Notes under the pieces: generated by a model
Databases searched by the model: none
Told to the model about the DNA's origin: nothing
What the model saw: only the letters and a program-made list of their open reading frames with translations
Program-made: the position numbers and the translations under genes
Source of the DNA: Defluviicoccus sp046348835
GTDB lineage: Bacteria; Pseudomonadota; Alphaproteobacteria; Rhodospirillales; Defluviicoccaceae
NCBI GenBank assembly: GCA_046348835.1
Contig: JAXMDM010000003.1
Span: 248,001-312,000 of the forward strand
DNA: 64,000 nt
Direction: 5' to 3'
Shown: positions 1-8,502 of the stretch, piece after piece
Numbering within the stretch: position 1 is the first letter of the stretch
Layout of the letters: each line of letters starts with the position of its first letter

Positions 1-349
1 AGGGGTTAACGGATAACGGCACCGGCCGCCTGGCGGTCGGGTAAGCGGGGGGTAAGCAGTAGAAGGAAAGTCTCCTCGCACCGCGCAGGTGACTTCCGCC
101 TGATCAACGGCCGCCTGCCGCTGGATCGCATGCGTCTCGCCATGCTCCACCAGCCATAGAAGCTTCCGCATGGCCGCCGGCGATCCTTCGAGGCCAGGTT
201 CCGCACCTCGGCATGGCCTTTCGCCGGATCAAATTTCGGTTCATGGGCATCAGCGATCAATCCCGGTCCAATTGTCCAAGCTCGAAAAGCGGAAGGCTTC
301 AGGCTTCCGGGGCCGGGTCGGCTCAGGGTGTACTTTGCCGCCGATTAGT

Positions 350-367
350 TATGTGGTCATCCACATA
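350..367. promoter_or_regulatory. Perfect inverted repeat, candidate operator
   Basis: The sequence tatgtgg-tcat-ccacata is a perfect inverted repeat with 7-base arms and a 4-base spacer, in an otherwise gene-free region 240 bases upstream of the candidate sigma-54 promoter. The arm and spacer geometry suits a dimeric repressor or activator. The site does not match the NifA site (TGT-N10-ACA) or the GTAC-N6-GTAC site reported for VnfA. The binding protein is unknown. Confidence 0.4.
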
Positions 368-590
368 GCGATTGTCCGACTCGCCACACACTTCGTGTTT
401 CAATTGATTTGCGAGCCGGGCGGCGACGCAGGGGAGCCATTGGCCATGTCGTCATTGCTTCAACACGACGGCTGCGTTTCGTCGCAACAGCACACCGCGG
501 CCGGTGCGTCCGCCCGCTCGCTGACCGGTCCTTGACAAAACATAAAGTGAATCAATGCTTTGGAATTAGGCTCGGCGGCACTCTGTGCTC

Positions 591-606
591 TGGCATCCGT
601 TATGCA
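591..606 (+). promoter_or_regulatory. Candidate sigma-54 (-24/-12) promoter
   Basis: The sequence tggcatccgttatgca keeps the key GG-N10-GC spacing of RpoN promoters (GG at 592-593, GC at 604-605). It matches the consensus TGGCAC-N5-TTGCA at 14 of 16 positions counting the free spacer. It lies about 85 bases before the first gene of a locus that encodes its own sigma-54 activator, so a promoter switched on by the VnfA-type protein is plausible. No activator half-sites were clear upstream. Confidence 0.5.
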
Positions 607-691
607 TTTCAATTCATGACGCATCAATGCGAAGCCGATACAGCCTGTTGACCCGAAACCCAGGAAGACAGAGCGGGGAGACGAACGCGGC

Positions 692-1233
692 ATGGAATTG
701 GTCAGGGCCCCTTGGATGCGACCCGGCGTCGTCGTGCACGATTTGTCGACGTGCGTTGACGAACTTCTCGCCGACTTCGCGCTCGCCATCGGCAGTCGCG
801 GATTTCGAGTCGCGGGTTCGTGCATTTGGATACGCGGCGCCGCGGCCGACTTGGCGAGGGGTGCGCCCCCGACCGTATCGAGTTATTCGATCTCGGCAAC
901 GGCCGGACGCTTTCGATCGATGCCGATTCAGCGGGCGGTGCATCGGCAGCGGTAGCCGCCAATTCGCTGCGCACGGCCATCCGCGACAATGCCGATCTCG
1001 TTGTCATCAGTCGGTTCGGCGCGTTTGAAAAAGCGGCGCTGCGAGTCCAGGCGACCCTGGAGGAGGGGATTGCCCACGGCATGCCGGTGCTGACCTCCAT
1101 TGCCGGCTGCTGTCTCGACAAGTGGTATCGCTTCGCCGGGCATGACGGCGCCATGCTGGCACCAGACACCGCCGCGCTGTGGCAGTGGTGGGGCAGCGAA
1201 CGGCTCTATCGGGATCACCCTCGGGGTTGCTGA
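692..1233 (+). pseudogene. DUF2478-type protein, frameshifted
   Basis: DUF2478 proteins are small predicted nucleotide-binding proteins often found with molybdate uptake and nitrogenase genes; their biochemistry is unknown. The first frame gives a typical start (GVVVHDLSTCVDELLADF, then a GFRVAG segment). The family then continues in another frame with IELFDLGNGRTLSID, ADLVVISRFG and GMPVLTSI. Restoring one G in the G run near 810-813 joins the two halves as FRVAGFVHLD. The family usually has more cysteines in the middle, and the only one seen is the C of LGEGCAP. A second slip near 1210 ends the frame at 1233 and leads into the next gene. The start at 692 is the first ATG of the frame, with an alternative ATG at 716. 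Family assignment is from memory of conserved motifs. Confidence 0.65.
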
Positions 1234-2032
1234 AACGCCGGTCCGGCGCATGATCTGCGGGCCGCGTTGGTTGATGGTCGAGAGTGACACGGGCGTAGGG
1301 CTCGCCCCATTGCCGAAAGGACCGGCGCCCCTGCTCTCCCGGCTGCAGAGCCTCCAGCAGAGGACGCTGCGGTCGCTCGCCGAATTCACCCAGTCCTGGG
1401 ACGGCCTCGAGATGGCCGTGGGGATCGCGGCAATCAACGCACACTACAACCGCTACGATTTGGACGCGGCCGTCGGCAACGGGGCGCAGGGGCTCCGCAG
1501 CGTCCACGGTCGGGTGATGGTGATCGGCGGCTTCCCCGGCCTCACCCAGATTCTCCCAAACGCTCAGGTGATCGAGGCACGGCCCCGGCCGGGAGAGTTG
1601 CCGACGATCGCCATGGATACGGTCTTGCCGGGCTGTGCGGCAACGGTTGTCAGCGCCTCCAGCATCGTCAACCGGACTCTGCCCCGCATCTTGCGCCTGA
1701 CCCATGGTTCGCGGGTGGCGTTGATCGGCCCCGCCACGCCAATGACTCCTCGCCTGCACGCCTACGGGGTCGAAATCCTCGGCGGCCTCCGTGTGCGGGA
1801 TCCTGACGGATTGGCCGAAGTGGTCTCGGTGGGCGGTCTGCCCCGCGATTTCAGCCAGTTCGGCGACTACGTCCATATCCGCCCGGCGGCGGCGGCGGCG
1901 GCGGCAACGCGGCCGGTCTCGTTCCGCGGTTGCCTGCCAAGGGGAAATCGCCAGGCTTTCGTGGATCGCACAACTGCGGCCCTGTCGCTGCTCTCCGTCA
2001 CGCCTCACGCTCGCCGGAGCCTGTGTCGATGA
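1210..2032 (+). pseudogene. DUF364/DUF4213-type putative metal-handling protein, start lost
   Basis: The translation has the family features in order: a GPRWLMVES strand and turn, GVGLAPLP, the strongly conserved AVGIAAINAHYNRYDL, VMVIGGFPGL, a VVSASSIVNRTLPRIL helix, then VALIGPATPMTP. DUF364 members are suspected heavy-metal-binding proteins and occur in several nif, anf and vnf loci. No acceptable start codon lies in frame just before the conserved part. The residues RLYRD in the neighbouring frame look like the lost N-terminus, so a one-base slip near 1209-1213 is inferred. A run of alanine codons near 1886-1906 and a poorly conserved tail follow the core domain. The stop overlaps the ATG at 2029 of the next gene as ATGA, implying one operon. 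Confidence 0.65.
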
Positions 2033-4095
2033 AGAGAGGCCGCGCCGCACAGTCGCCCGCTACCGTTGCGTCGACGGGCTGTGAATGGGCGGCAGCCGAT
2101 TATGTCGCCGTCATTGTGCCCGACGACGCCGGCTGCCGCAGGCCCTGCGCCTCGGCGCCGGCCGCCGGCCCTCGCCACGGTCGGAGGAACTCCGGACTCG
2201 CCGCGGCCGGCACCGAACCGACATCCCGTGCAGTCCCCGATCTATCCTCGCCGGAGTCGGTGGCGGGCGCCCAGGATGCGCGGGCGGCCGACGTCGCCTA
2301 CCACGGCGGCGCGAACCGCGGATTCCAGATCGATCTCGGCGAACTGGCGGACGAATTCTCCGATTGCAGCGAGAACACCGACTGCAGCACCGGGGAGTGC
2401 CGGGTCAAGGTGCTGCCGACCCTTTACCGCATCCTCCGGGTCATCGCCGACAGCGAAGATCGGGGCCGGGCGCTGTCCATCATCCTCGAGGTGATGGAGC
2501 AGCGCATGCGGATGGTCCGCGGCATGGTCAGCCTGCTGGACCGCAAGTCGGACACGATCTTCATCCACGAAAGCTTTGGCCTGACCGAGGCGCAGAAAGC
2601 GCGTGGGCTCTATGTGCCGGGCGAGGGGATCATCGGCCAGGTCGTTGCCTCCGCCAAGGCGATCGTCGCCCCGCGACTGCGCGACAACCCGGTGTTTCTG
2701 AACCGGACCGGCAGCCGCGGCGACGGCGAGGCCCTCGACTGCGCCTTTCTCTGCGTCCCCATCCTTAATGGCGGGAAGGTGCTGGGGACGATCAGCGGCG
2801 AGCGCGTCTATGCCAACGCCCGGCTCCTGAAGCAGGACTTCGAGCTGATGGCGACCATCGCCTCGATGATCGCGCCGGCGGTCGAGCTCTATCTCCTCGA
2901 GAACATCGAGCGGAAGAATCTCGAAAGCGAGAACCGGCGCCTGCACGCGGCGCTGAAGGAGCGGTTCAAGCCCGACAACATCATCGGCAGCTCGAAGCCG
3001 ATGCGGGATGTCTACGAACTGATCGGCAAGATCGCTCCGGCCAAGACCAGCGTCCTTATCCTCGGCGAGAGCGGTGTCGGCAAGGAGCTGGTGGCGAACG
3101 CCATTCACTCCAACAGCGCCGTCTCCGGCGGGCCATTCATCAAATTCAACTGCGCCGCCCTGCCGGAGACGATTGTCGAGAGCGAACTGTTCGGCCACGA
3201 GAAGGGCTCGTTCACCGGCGCGACCGGGTTACGCAAGGGTCGCTTCGAGCTCGCCGACGGAGGGACGATCTTCCTCGACGAGGTCGGCGAGCTGCCGCTG
3301 TCGATCCAGGCCAAGCTGCTGCGGGTGCTGCAGGACAAGACCTTCGAGCGGATCGGTGGCACGCGGCCGGTAACGGTCGACTTGCGGATCATCGCCGCGA
3401 CCAACCGGGACCTGACCCAGATGATCGCCGACGGCCGGTTTCGCGAAGACCTCTACTACCGCCTCAACGTCTTCCCGATCACCATTCCGCCTCTGCGCCA
3501 GCGCGGCAGCGACGTGATCGCCCTTGCCGATCACTTTGTCGCTCGCTTTACCCGCGACACCGGCAAGCCGGTGACGCGCATCTCCACCCCGGCCCTGAAC
3601 ATGCTGGGGGGACGGCTGCGGATCGCCATGGCGACGCGGGATGCGAAAGCTGTGAACGAGCCGTTCGGCCAGGCTCAGTGGTTCTCGATCTACGACCTCA
3701 CCGCCGGCGAGATTGAACTCGTCGGCGTGGTCGAATTCACCCCCGTTCCCCGAAAGTGTGCCGCGGCCAACGATAACCCCGACGACTGCGAGCGACGGAT
3801 CGAAGCCCGCATGGATGCCCTCTCGGGATGCCATGTCATTTTCGCCCGCCAGCTCGGCGACGCGGCGGCGGCCTCGGCGATGAAGCGCCAAATGCACCCG
3901 GTCGAGGTCGGCGGGGATCCATCCATCGCCGCCCTCCTCGGTCGCTGCCAGGCGATGCTGGCGACAAACCCGCCCCGCTGGCTGCGGCGGCTTACCGGAA
4001 CGGCCACCGACAGCGCGGCCGCGGCGGGCGATCCGCCGGCTCCGTTGCAGGGGGAGAGAAACTTTCCTGATGAAGAGAGGGCAAACTGGTCATGA
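2029..4095 (+). CDS. vnfA: VnfA-type sigma-54 activator fused to a NifX-like domain; DNA-binding domain missing
   Basis: Activators of this type (NifA, AnfA, VnfA) use ATP hydrolysis to open sigma-54 promoters of nitrogenase genes. Seen in order: a cysteine cluster at about residues 113-124 (C-x5-C-x4-C), a GAF domain at ~130-290, then an AAA+ core with Walker A GESGVGKE at ~346, GSFTGA in place of the usual GAFTGA, Walker B IFLDEVGELP, and AATNRDL. After TPALNML, where the family continues with the WPGNVREL sensor-2 motif and a Fis-type helix-turn-helix, the frame instead runs through a G run at 3606-3612 into a NifX/NafY-like cofactor-binding domain (RLRIAMATRD, NEPFGQAQWFSIYDL) to the stop. 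The reading frame is open throughout. Without sensor 2 and the HTH it should not work as a normal activator. Alternative starts are TTG 1930 and GTG 2260. The vnfA-vnfE-vnfN-vnfX order follows the Azotobacter arrangement. Confidence 0.8.
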   Translation: MKRGRAAQSPATVASTGCEWAAADYVAVIVPDDAGCRRPCASAPAAGPRHGRRNSGLAAAGTEPTSRAVPDLSSPESVAGAQDARAADVAYHGGANRGFQIDLGELADEFSDCSENTDCSTGECRVKVLPTLYRILRVIADSEDRGRALSIILEVMEQRMRMVRGMVSLLDRKSDTIFIHESFGLTEAQKARGLYVPGEGIIGQVVASAKAIVAPRLRDNPVFLNRTGSRGDGEALDCAFLCVPILNGGKVLGTISGERVYANARLLKQDFELMATIASMIAPAVELYLLENIERKNLESENRRLHAALKERFKPDNIIGSSKPMRDVYELIGKIAPAKTSVLILGESGVGKELVANAIHSNSAVSGGPFIKFNCAALPETIVESELFGHEKGSFTGATGLRKGRFELADGGTIFLDEVGELPLSIQAKLLRVLQDKTFERIGGTRPVTVDLRIIAATNRDLTQMIADGRFREDLYYRLNVFPITIPPLRQRGSDVIALADHFVARFTRDTGKPVTRISTPALNMLGGRLRIAMATRDAKAVNEPFGQAQWFSIYDLTAGEIELVGVVEFTPVPRKCAAANDNPDDCERRIEARMDALSGCHVIFARQLGDAAAASAMKRQMHPVEVGGDPSIAALLGRCQAMLATNPPRWLRRLTGTATDSAAAAGDPPAPLQGERNFPDEERANWS

Positions 4096-4468
4096 CAGAA
4101 GCAGTGGGCTCATCACAGTCCATGTACGCATCGTGCAGGTCTGTGTAATCAGGCTCGAATACCTGTGTTATCAGCGGGCTTGGTGGTTTCGGCCATTTAG
4201 AGAAATATTGGCGACCGGCATCCGCGTATTTGAACCGGTTTATCGCGTGCCTCAGGATGCCTATGCCGCACGTTCGACAATGCGCTACAGGTGCCTCCGC
4301 TTCCGGAAATACGCGGTCAAGCAGCGTTCGGCGCTGTTCAACTACTTCGACGGATTCCTCAACCCGTTCTTCAATCGCGTCCGTGACTCCTTGCTCACCG
4401 CCGACGAGCTCTCCTGGGCGCGGCGATTGGCTGAGCGTGCCGCCGATCGCGACTTCGTTGAGCGCTGA
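4092..4468 (+). pseudogene. Unassigned gene remnant between vnfA and vnfE
   Basis: An ATG at 4092 overlaps the preceding stop as ATGA, which is the coupling expected of a real gene. Its frame reads MTEAVGSSQSMYASCRSV and stops at once. A different frame ending at 4468 gives a protein-like C-terminus with an ALFNYFDGFLNPFFNRVRD segment and a charged final helix. The simplest reading is one gene whose middle was deleted and whose frame was shifted. I do not recognise the family; its place suggests a nitrogenase accessory protein, but that is inference only. Confidence 0.35.
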
Positions 4469-4515
4469 TCATTCCCACTTGCGAGCCTCGGCGCGCGCGA
4501 GGCTGGAGGGCACCG

Positions 4516-5485
4516 ATGAAACCCGATGACATCTTGGCGCTGCAGACGAGCCCGCCTGCACCCACAATCGCAAGAGCAAGTCGGGATGTGCCCGGCCACA
4601 GCCGGGGGCAACCCAGGGTGGCTGCTGCTTCGACGGGGCGAGGAACGCGCTGGTGCCGATTACCGATGCCGCGCATATCGTCCACGGTCCGATCGGCTGC
4701 GCCGGCAGTTCGTGGGATGCGCGCGGCTCGCGATCCTCGGGATCCCAGCTCTACCGCATCGGGATGACGACCGACCTCGCCGATTTGGACCTGATCATGG
4801 GCGCCGGCGAGGCGCGCCTCTTGGGTGCGATCGGCCACGTGGTGCTGAGCGTCGCCCGCGGTATGCGCGAGCGCTGGGGAATGCCGTTTTTCGAAGGTAG
4901 CTTCTATGGCATCGCCAATACCTCGCAGGCGTTGCGGGACTTTGCTCGCCTGCTGGACGATGCCGACCTCGCCGCACGGACCGAGGTGCTGATCGCGCGG
5001 GAGGAAGCTGCGGCAGCGTCCGCCCTGGCCGACTACCGGCGTCGACTGTCCGGCAAGCGCGTGCTGATCTTTTCCGGCGGGTTCAAGTCCTGGTCGGTGA
5101 TCGCCGCGATGCAGGAACTGGGGCTCACGGTCGTGGCGACCGGTACCGAGAAGTCGACCGAGGAGGATAAAGCCCGCATCTGCGCCCTGATGGGTCCGAA
5201 GGCGCTGATGATCGAAGACAACGACCAGACCGGGCTGCTGCCTACAAGGCGGATATCCTCGCCGCCGGGGACCGCTACATTTACCCGGCGCTCAAGGCGC
5301 GGGTGCCGTTTCTCGACCTCGATCATGTCCGCGAGATCGGCTATGCCGGTTATGGCGGCATCGTCGAGCTTGCCCGGCAGGTGACGGTATCGGTGGAGAG
5401 CCCGGTTTGGGCACAGGTTCGCGCCCGACCGCGCTGGGCAGAGGACAGCGGGTCGACGCTCTTACCATTCCCCGCCGGAGCCTGA
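4516..5485 (+). pseudogene. vnfE: Nitrogenase cofactor scaffold subunit VnfE, frameshifted and internally deleted
   Basis: VnfE/NifE pairs with VnfN/NifN to form the scaffold on which the nitrogenase cofactor is finished. The start (MKPDDILAL) lies in one frame. A slip near 4540-4545 leads to the typical DEPACTHNRKSKSGC, GATQGGCCFDGA and HIVHGPIGC motifs, with the conserved cysteines and the SRSSGS segment. After GEARLLGAIGHV the chain jumps in frame to LSVARGMRERWG, so roughly 125-150 residues of the central domain are absent, with the join near 4840-4860. PFFEGSFYGI, GGFKSWSV and TGTEKSTEEDKARI follow normally. A second slip near 5240 moves the last part (ADILAAGDRYIYPALKARV to the stop at 5485) into another frame. 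With two frameshifts and a deletion the gene cannot give a working scaffold. The E rather than D type is shown by the N-terminal motif. Confidence 0.85.
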
Positions 5486-5488
5486 GCG

Positions 5489-6848
5489 GTGGCCGAGCTC
5501 AGCATTTCGGGCAAACCGCTGGCGGTCTCACCGCTGAAGGTCAGCCAGGCGATGGGAGCGGCGCTCGCCTTCCTCGGTCTCGCCCGGGCGATGCCGCTGG
5601 AGCATGGCGCGCGCGGCTGCACCTCGCTCTCCAAACTGTTCTTCATGCGGCACTTTCGCGAGCCTATCGCCCTGCAGACGACGGCGATGGAGCAGCTCAC
5701 GACGATCCTCGGGGCCGACGACAACGTCGTCGAGGCGCTTCATACGGTGTGCACGCGAGAACGGCCGGAGGTCATCGGGCTGATCAACACCGGTCTGGCC
5801 GAAACCCAGGGCGCCGATATCCCGAGCACACTGCGGGTGTTCCGCGACGCTCACCCGGAATTCGCCGACGTGGCGATCGTGCCGGTGAGCGCGTCCGATC
5901 AGGGGGGTGGGCTTGAGGTCGGGTTCGCCGCCGCCGTCGAGGCGATCATCGACACCCTGCTGCCCATGTCGCGGCCGGCCCCCGGCCGGCTGCCAACGGT
6001 CAACGTGCTGGCTTCACCGATGCTCACGCCGGGTGACATCGAGGCAATTCGGGAATGGATCGAAGCGTTCGGGCTGCGGGCACTGGTGCTGCCAGACCTT
6101 GCCGCCTCCCTCGACGGGCACCTGATCGAGGCCGGTTTTTTCCGCCCTCACCTATGGCGGCATCGCCCGTTCCGACGTGGCGGCGATGGCGTCATCGGTG
6201 GCGACGCTAGTGATCGGGCCGTCCTTGGCCCATGCCGCCAACGCGATGAAGGCTCGTACCGGCATCGACGATTACCGCTTTCCGCACCTGATGGGGCTCG
6301 ATGCTTGCGACGCCTTTACCGACGCGATGCGGACGATCGCCGGCGGGCCGGTCCCCGCCCGGATTGAACAGCAGCGGGCACAACTCCTCGATGCGATGGT
6401 CGATTGTCATTTTATCGTTGGGAGCGCTCGGGTCGCCGTCGCTGCCGACCCCGATCTGCTGGGTCAGTTGACAACGTTCCTCGTCGGCGTGGGGGTCGAC
6501 GTCGGCGCCGCCGTGTCGTCGGCGCGGTCGGACAGCTTCGGCGATTTGCCGTTAGCGCATATCGTCGTCGGTGACCTGGAGGATCTGGAGGACATCGCCC
6601 GCGGGCGGGACGTCCATCTCGTCATCGCCAACTCCCACGCGGTGCAGACGGCGGCCCGGCTCGGCGTCCCCCTCCTTCGCGCCGGCTTTCCACAGCACGA
6701 TTATTTCGGCGGCCACGCCCGTGCCTGGATCGGCTACCGCGGCAGCCGCCAGACGCTGCTCGACCTGGCCAATCTGTTGTCGGCGGCGCGACGGCCTATC
6801 GCCCCCTATCGCTCGCGCTACCGCGCCGGCGAAGAAGCAGCCTCCTAA
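5489..6848 (+). pseudogene. vnfN: Nitrogenase cofactor scaffold subunit VnfN, one frameshift
   Basis: This is the partner of VnfE. It starts at a GTG four bases after the vnfE stop and, once repaired, gives about 453 residues, the usual length. Motifs include PLKVSQAMGAALAFLGL, HGARGCTSLSKLFF with the conserved cysteine, VIGLINTGLAETQGAD and a C-terminal GVPLLRAGFPQHDYFGG. The only lesion is in the T run at 6136-6141: one extra T turns AGFSALTYGGIARSD into AGFFRPHLWRH. The downstream frame then continues cleanly to 6848. Because the sole lesion sits in a homopolymer, either a sequencing slip or a very recent mutation could explain it. Confidence 0.85.
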
Positions 6849-6864
6849 ATCGGAGAGATCCACG

Positions 6865-7347
6865 ATGCTGAAGATCGCGTTTGCCAGCAGCGATCGCACC
6901 CGCGTCGATCTGCACTTCGGCGGTGCCGATCATATCGTCATCTACGAGGTATCGGCCGGACGCGCCGATCTCGCCGGCATCGGCCGGTTCGTAAAGGCCG
7001 AGCAGGCCGGCCACGACGCCCGCACCGGCCTGGAACATACCGCCCAGGACAAACTGGCGGCCAAACTCGACTTCCTTGCCGACTGCACCGCCGTCTACGC
7101 CGCCAACATCGGGGCGTCCGCCATCCGGCGGCTGATGCTCGCCGGTATCCAGCCGATCATCGATGAAGGGCACGACATCGTCGATCTGCTGAACGAGGTG
7201 AGCCTCGCCATCTGTTGTGGGGGCCTGCCGTGGGTCGAGCGGGCGGTTCAAAAGGCGGACAGCAGCCTAAAGCAGCAAAGCGCTGCTGTTGCCGACACGG
7301 CAAGCGGCAGCTTGGCGCTGATCACGTCGATCGACGATGGGGCGTGA
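6865..7347 (+). CDS. vnfX: VnfX/NifX-type cofactor carrier
   Basis: NifX-family proteins hold cofactor precursors between NifB and the EN scaffold. The intact 160-residue frame starts with MLKIAFASSDRTRVDLHFGG, has the family's IVIYEV strand, LAAKLDFLADCTAVY, and IGASAIRRLMLAGIQPI. The last 35 residues are a poorly conserved Ser/Ala-rich tail. It follows vnfN by 16 bases, with a modest ribosome site (cggagag), as expected for vnfENX. It is the only undamaged vnf reading frame here besides the vnfA fusion. The fused NifX-like domain at 3612-4095 is a different, diverged copy. VnfX rather than NifX is judged from context. Confidence 0.75.
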   Translation: MLKIAFASSDRTRVDLHFGGADHIVIYEVSAGRADLAGIGRFVKAEQAGHDARTGLEHTAQDKLAAKLDFLADCTAVYAANIGASAIRRLMLAGIQPIIDEGHDIVDLLNEVSLAICCGGLPWVERAVQKADSSLKQQSAAVADTASGSLALITSIDDGA

Positions 7348-7396
7348 AAGATAGGATCGCAGGACCTGCCGACAGGAGGCGACCGAACCAGGAACG

Positions 7397-7623
7397 ATGG
7401 CAGACGACACCGGCTTCGATGATCCGGTTCCCGCACTGCGGCGGCGCCTGGACGCTTTGCGCAGCGAGCTGCGGCGTGCGATCAGCGGGCTCGATGACCC
7501 ACAAGGCCAGGCCTGCTGGAAGTCTCCGCCGAAGTCTTGGGCGGGCTGATCAAGGCATTCGACGACTACCAGGAAAAGACCGAGCCAGTCTGGCTGAAAG
7601 TGGCAAAGAGGCTTTTCCCGTAG
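7397..7623 (+). pseudogene. Small helical protein after vnfX, frameshifted
   Basis: The ATG at 7397 opens a charged helical frame (VPALRRRLDALRSELRRAI) that would end early at a TGA in the changed frame. Adding one base near 7507-7517 (GQGLLEVSAEVLGGL) gives a smooth 75-residue protein ending EPVWLKVAKRLFP at 7621-7623. Size and position, right after a NifX-type gene, resemble the small all-helical proteins that often accompany nifX, such as the DUF683 type. The sequence match is too weak to assign a family. Confidence 0.45.
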
Positions 7624-7670
7624 CCGCCGGCGGTTGCCGACGACCGCTCGAGATCACCGTCGTGGACGGG

Positions 7671-8502
7671 TCAATCGCCTTCGAGGAAGCGATGTCGCAG
7701 CCGCTCGCTCAGCGCGCTGAGGGCGGTCACCAGGGTCAGCATCACCAGGATCAGCGCCGCCGCCTCGCGGTACGCGAACAGGTGAAAGGCGGTGACGATC
7801 TCCTGGCCGAGGCCGCCGGCGCCGATGATGCCGAGCACCGTCGCTGCCCGGACGTTGTGCTCGCAGCGGTAGAGGGTGACGTCGGCGAAGCGCGGCAGGA
7901 CCTGCGGCAACACCGCAAACCGCAGGATGCCGAGCCGGGGAACGCCCTGGCTGCGCAGAGCGTCGCCCGGCCCCGGAATCGACGTGCTCGAGGATCTCGG
8001 CGTAGAACTTGCCGAGCATGCCGATGGAGTGGGCGGCGAGCGCGAACACCCCCGGCAGCGGACCGAAGCCGACGGCGGCAACGAAGATGACGCCCCAGAT
8101 GAGATCGGGGATCGTCCGCGCCGCGTTCAGGGCCAGCCGCACCGCCAGGCGGACGGTTGCCGGCGCTCCAGGCTCCGCCGCGATGATGCCGAACGGCAGC
8201 GCCAATGCCGCGGCGAGCGCCGTGCCGGCGATGGCGGTGGCGAGGGTCTGCAGCAGCGGCCGCCCCCGACTCTGCCAGCGACCGAAGTCCGGCGGGACAG
8301 CGTCGCCGGCGAGGATCGCCAGCGTGCGGACCGCATCCTGGTAGCGGGATGGATCGAAGGCACCCGTATAGGCGAAGGCGGCCGCGACCACCGCGAGCAC
8401 CATCGCGACCTCGATGGTTTGGCGGAGAAGGCGACGGCGGCCGTCGCTGATGACCGCCGCCACCTCGTCGAAGTCCACCGGTGACCGACCGCCGGCGCTC
8501 AT
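7671..8502 (-). pseudogene. PhnE-type ABC transporter permease, frameshifted
   Basis: The N-terminal two thirds start with an ATG at 8502 and show several hydrophobic segments and the phosphonate-permease pattern (LATAIAGTALAAALALPFG, AARTIPDLIWGVIFV, GPLPGVFALAAHSIGMLGKF). Near 7975 the frame slips. The other frame continues with PGPGDALRSQG, VLPQVLPRFADVTLYRCEHN and the family's VLGIIGAGGLGQEIVTAF, ending with TGA at 7671. Its ATG overlaps the stop of the binding-protein gene (ATGA), so the two formed one operon. Known PhnE-like permeases carry phosphonate, phosphite or phosphate. Vanadate is a phosphate mimic, and the nitrogenase context makes vanadate a possible cargo, but this is only inference. 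Confidence 0.8.

Larger units (their letters stand above)
1..690. other. Left-edge region without a recognised gene
   Basis: I recognise no protein family on either strand in this stretch; the open frames here are short and look like GC-driven chance frames. Two sites stand out and are listed separately: a perfect 7-bp-arm palindrome at 350-367 and a candidate sigma-54 promoter at 591-606. The stretch is therefore read as the upstream control region of the nitrogenase-associated genes that start near 692. Confidence 0.5.

Noticed and set aside
6..260. Small open frames at the left edge as genes or a transposase remnant
   Set aside because: No family motif and no ribosome site; both strands look equally open because of composition.
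3612..4095. NifB C-terminal domain as the identity of the part fused to vnfA
   Set aside because: The pattern (FGQAQWFSIYDL, LSGCHVIF, closing PPRWLRRL) fits NifX-type proteins better and there is no radical-SAM part.
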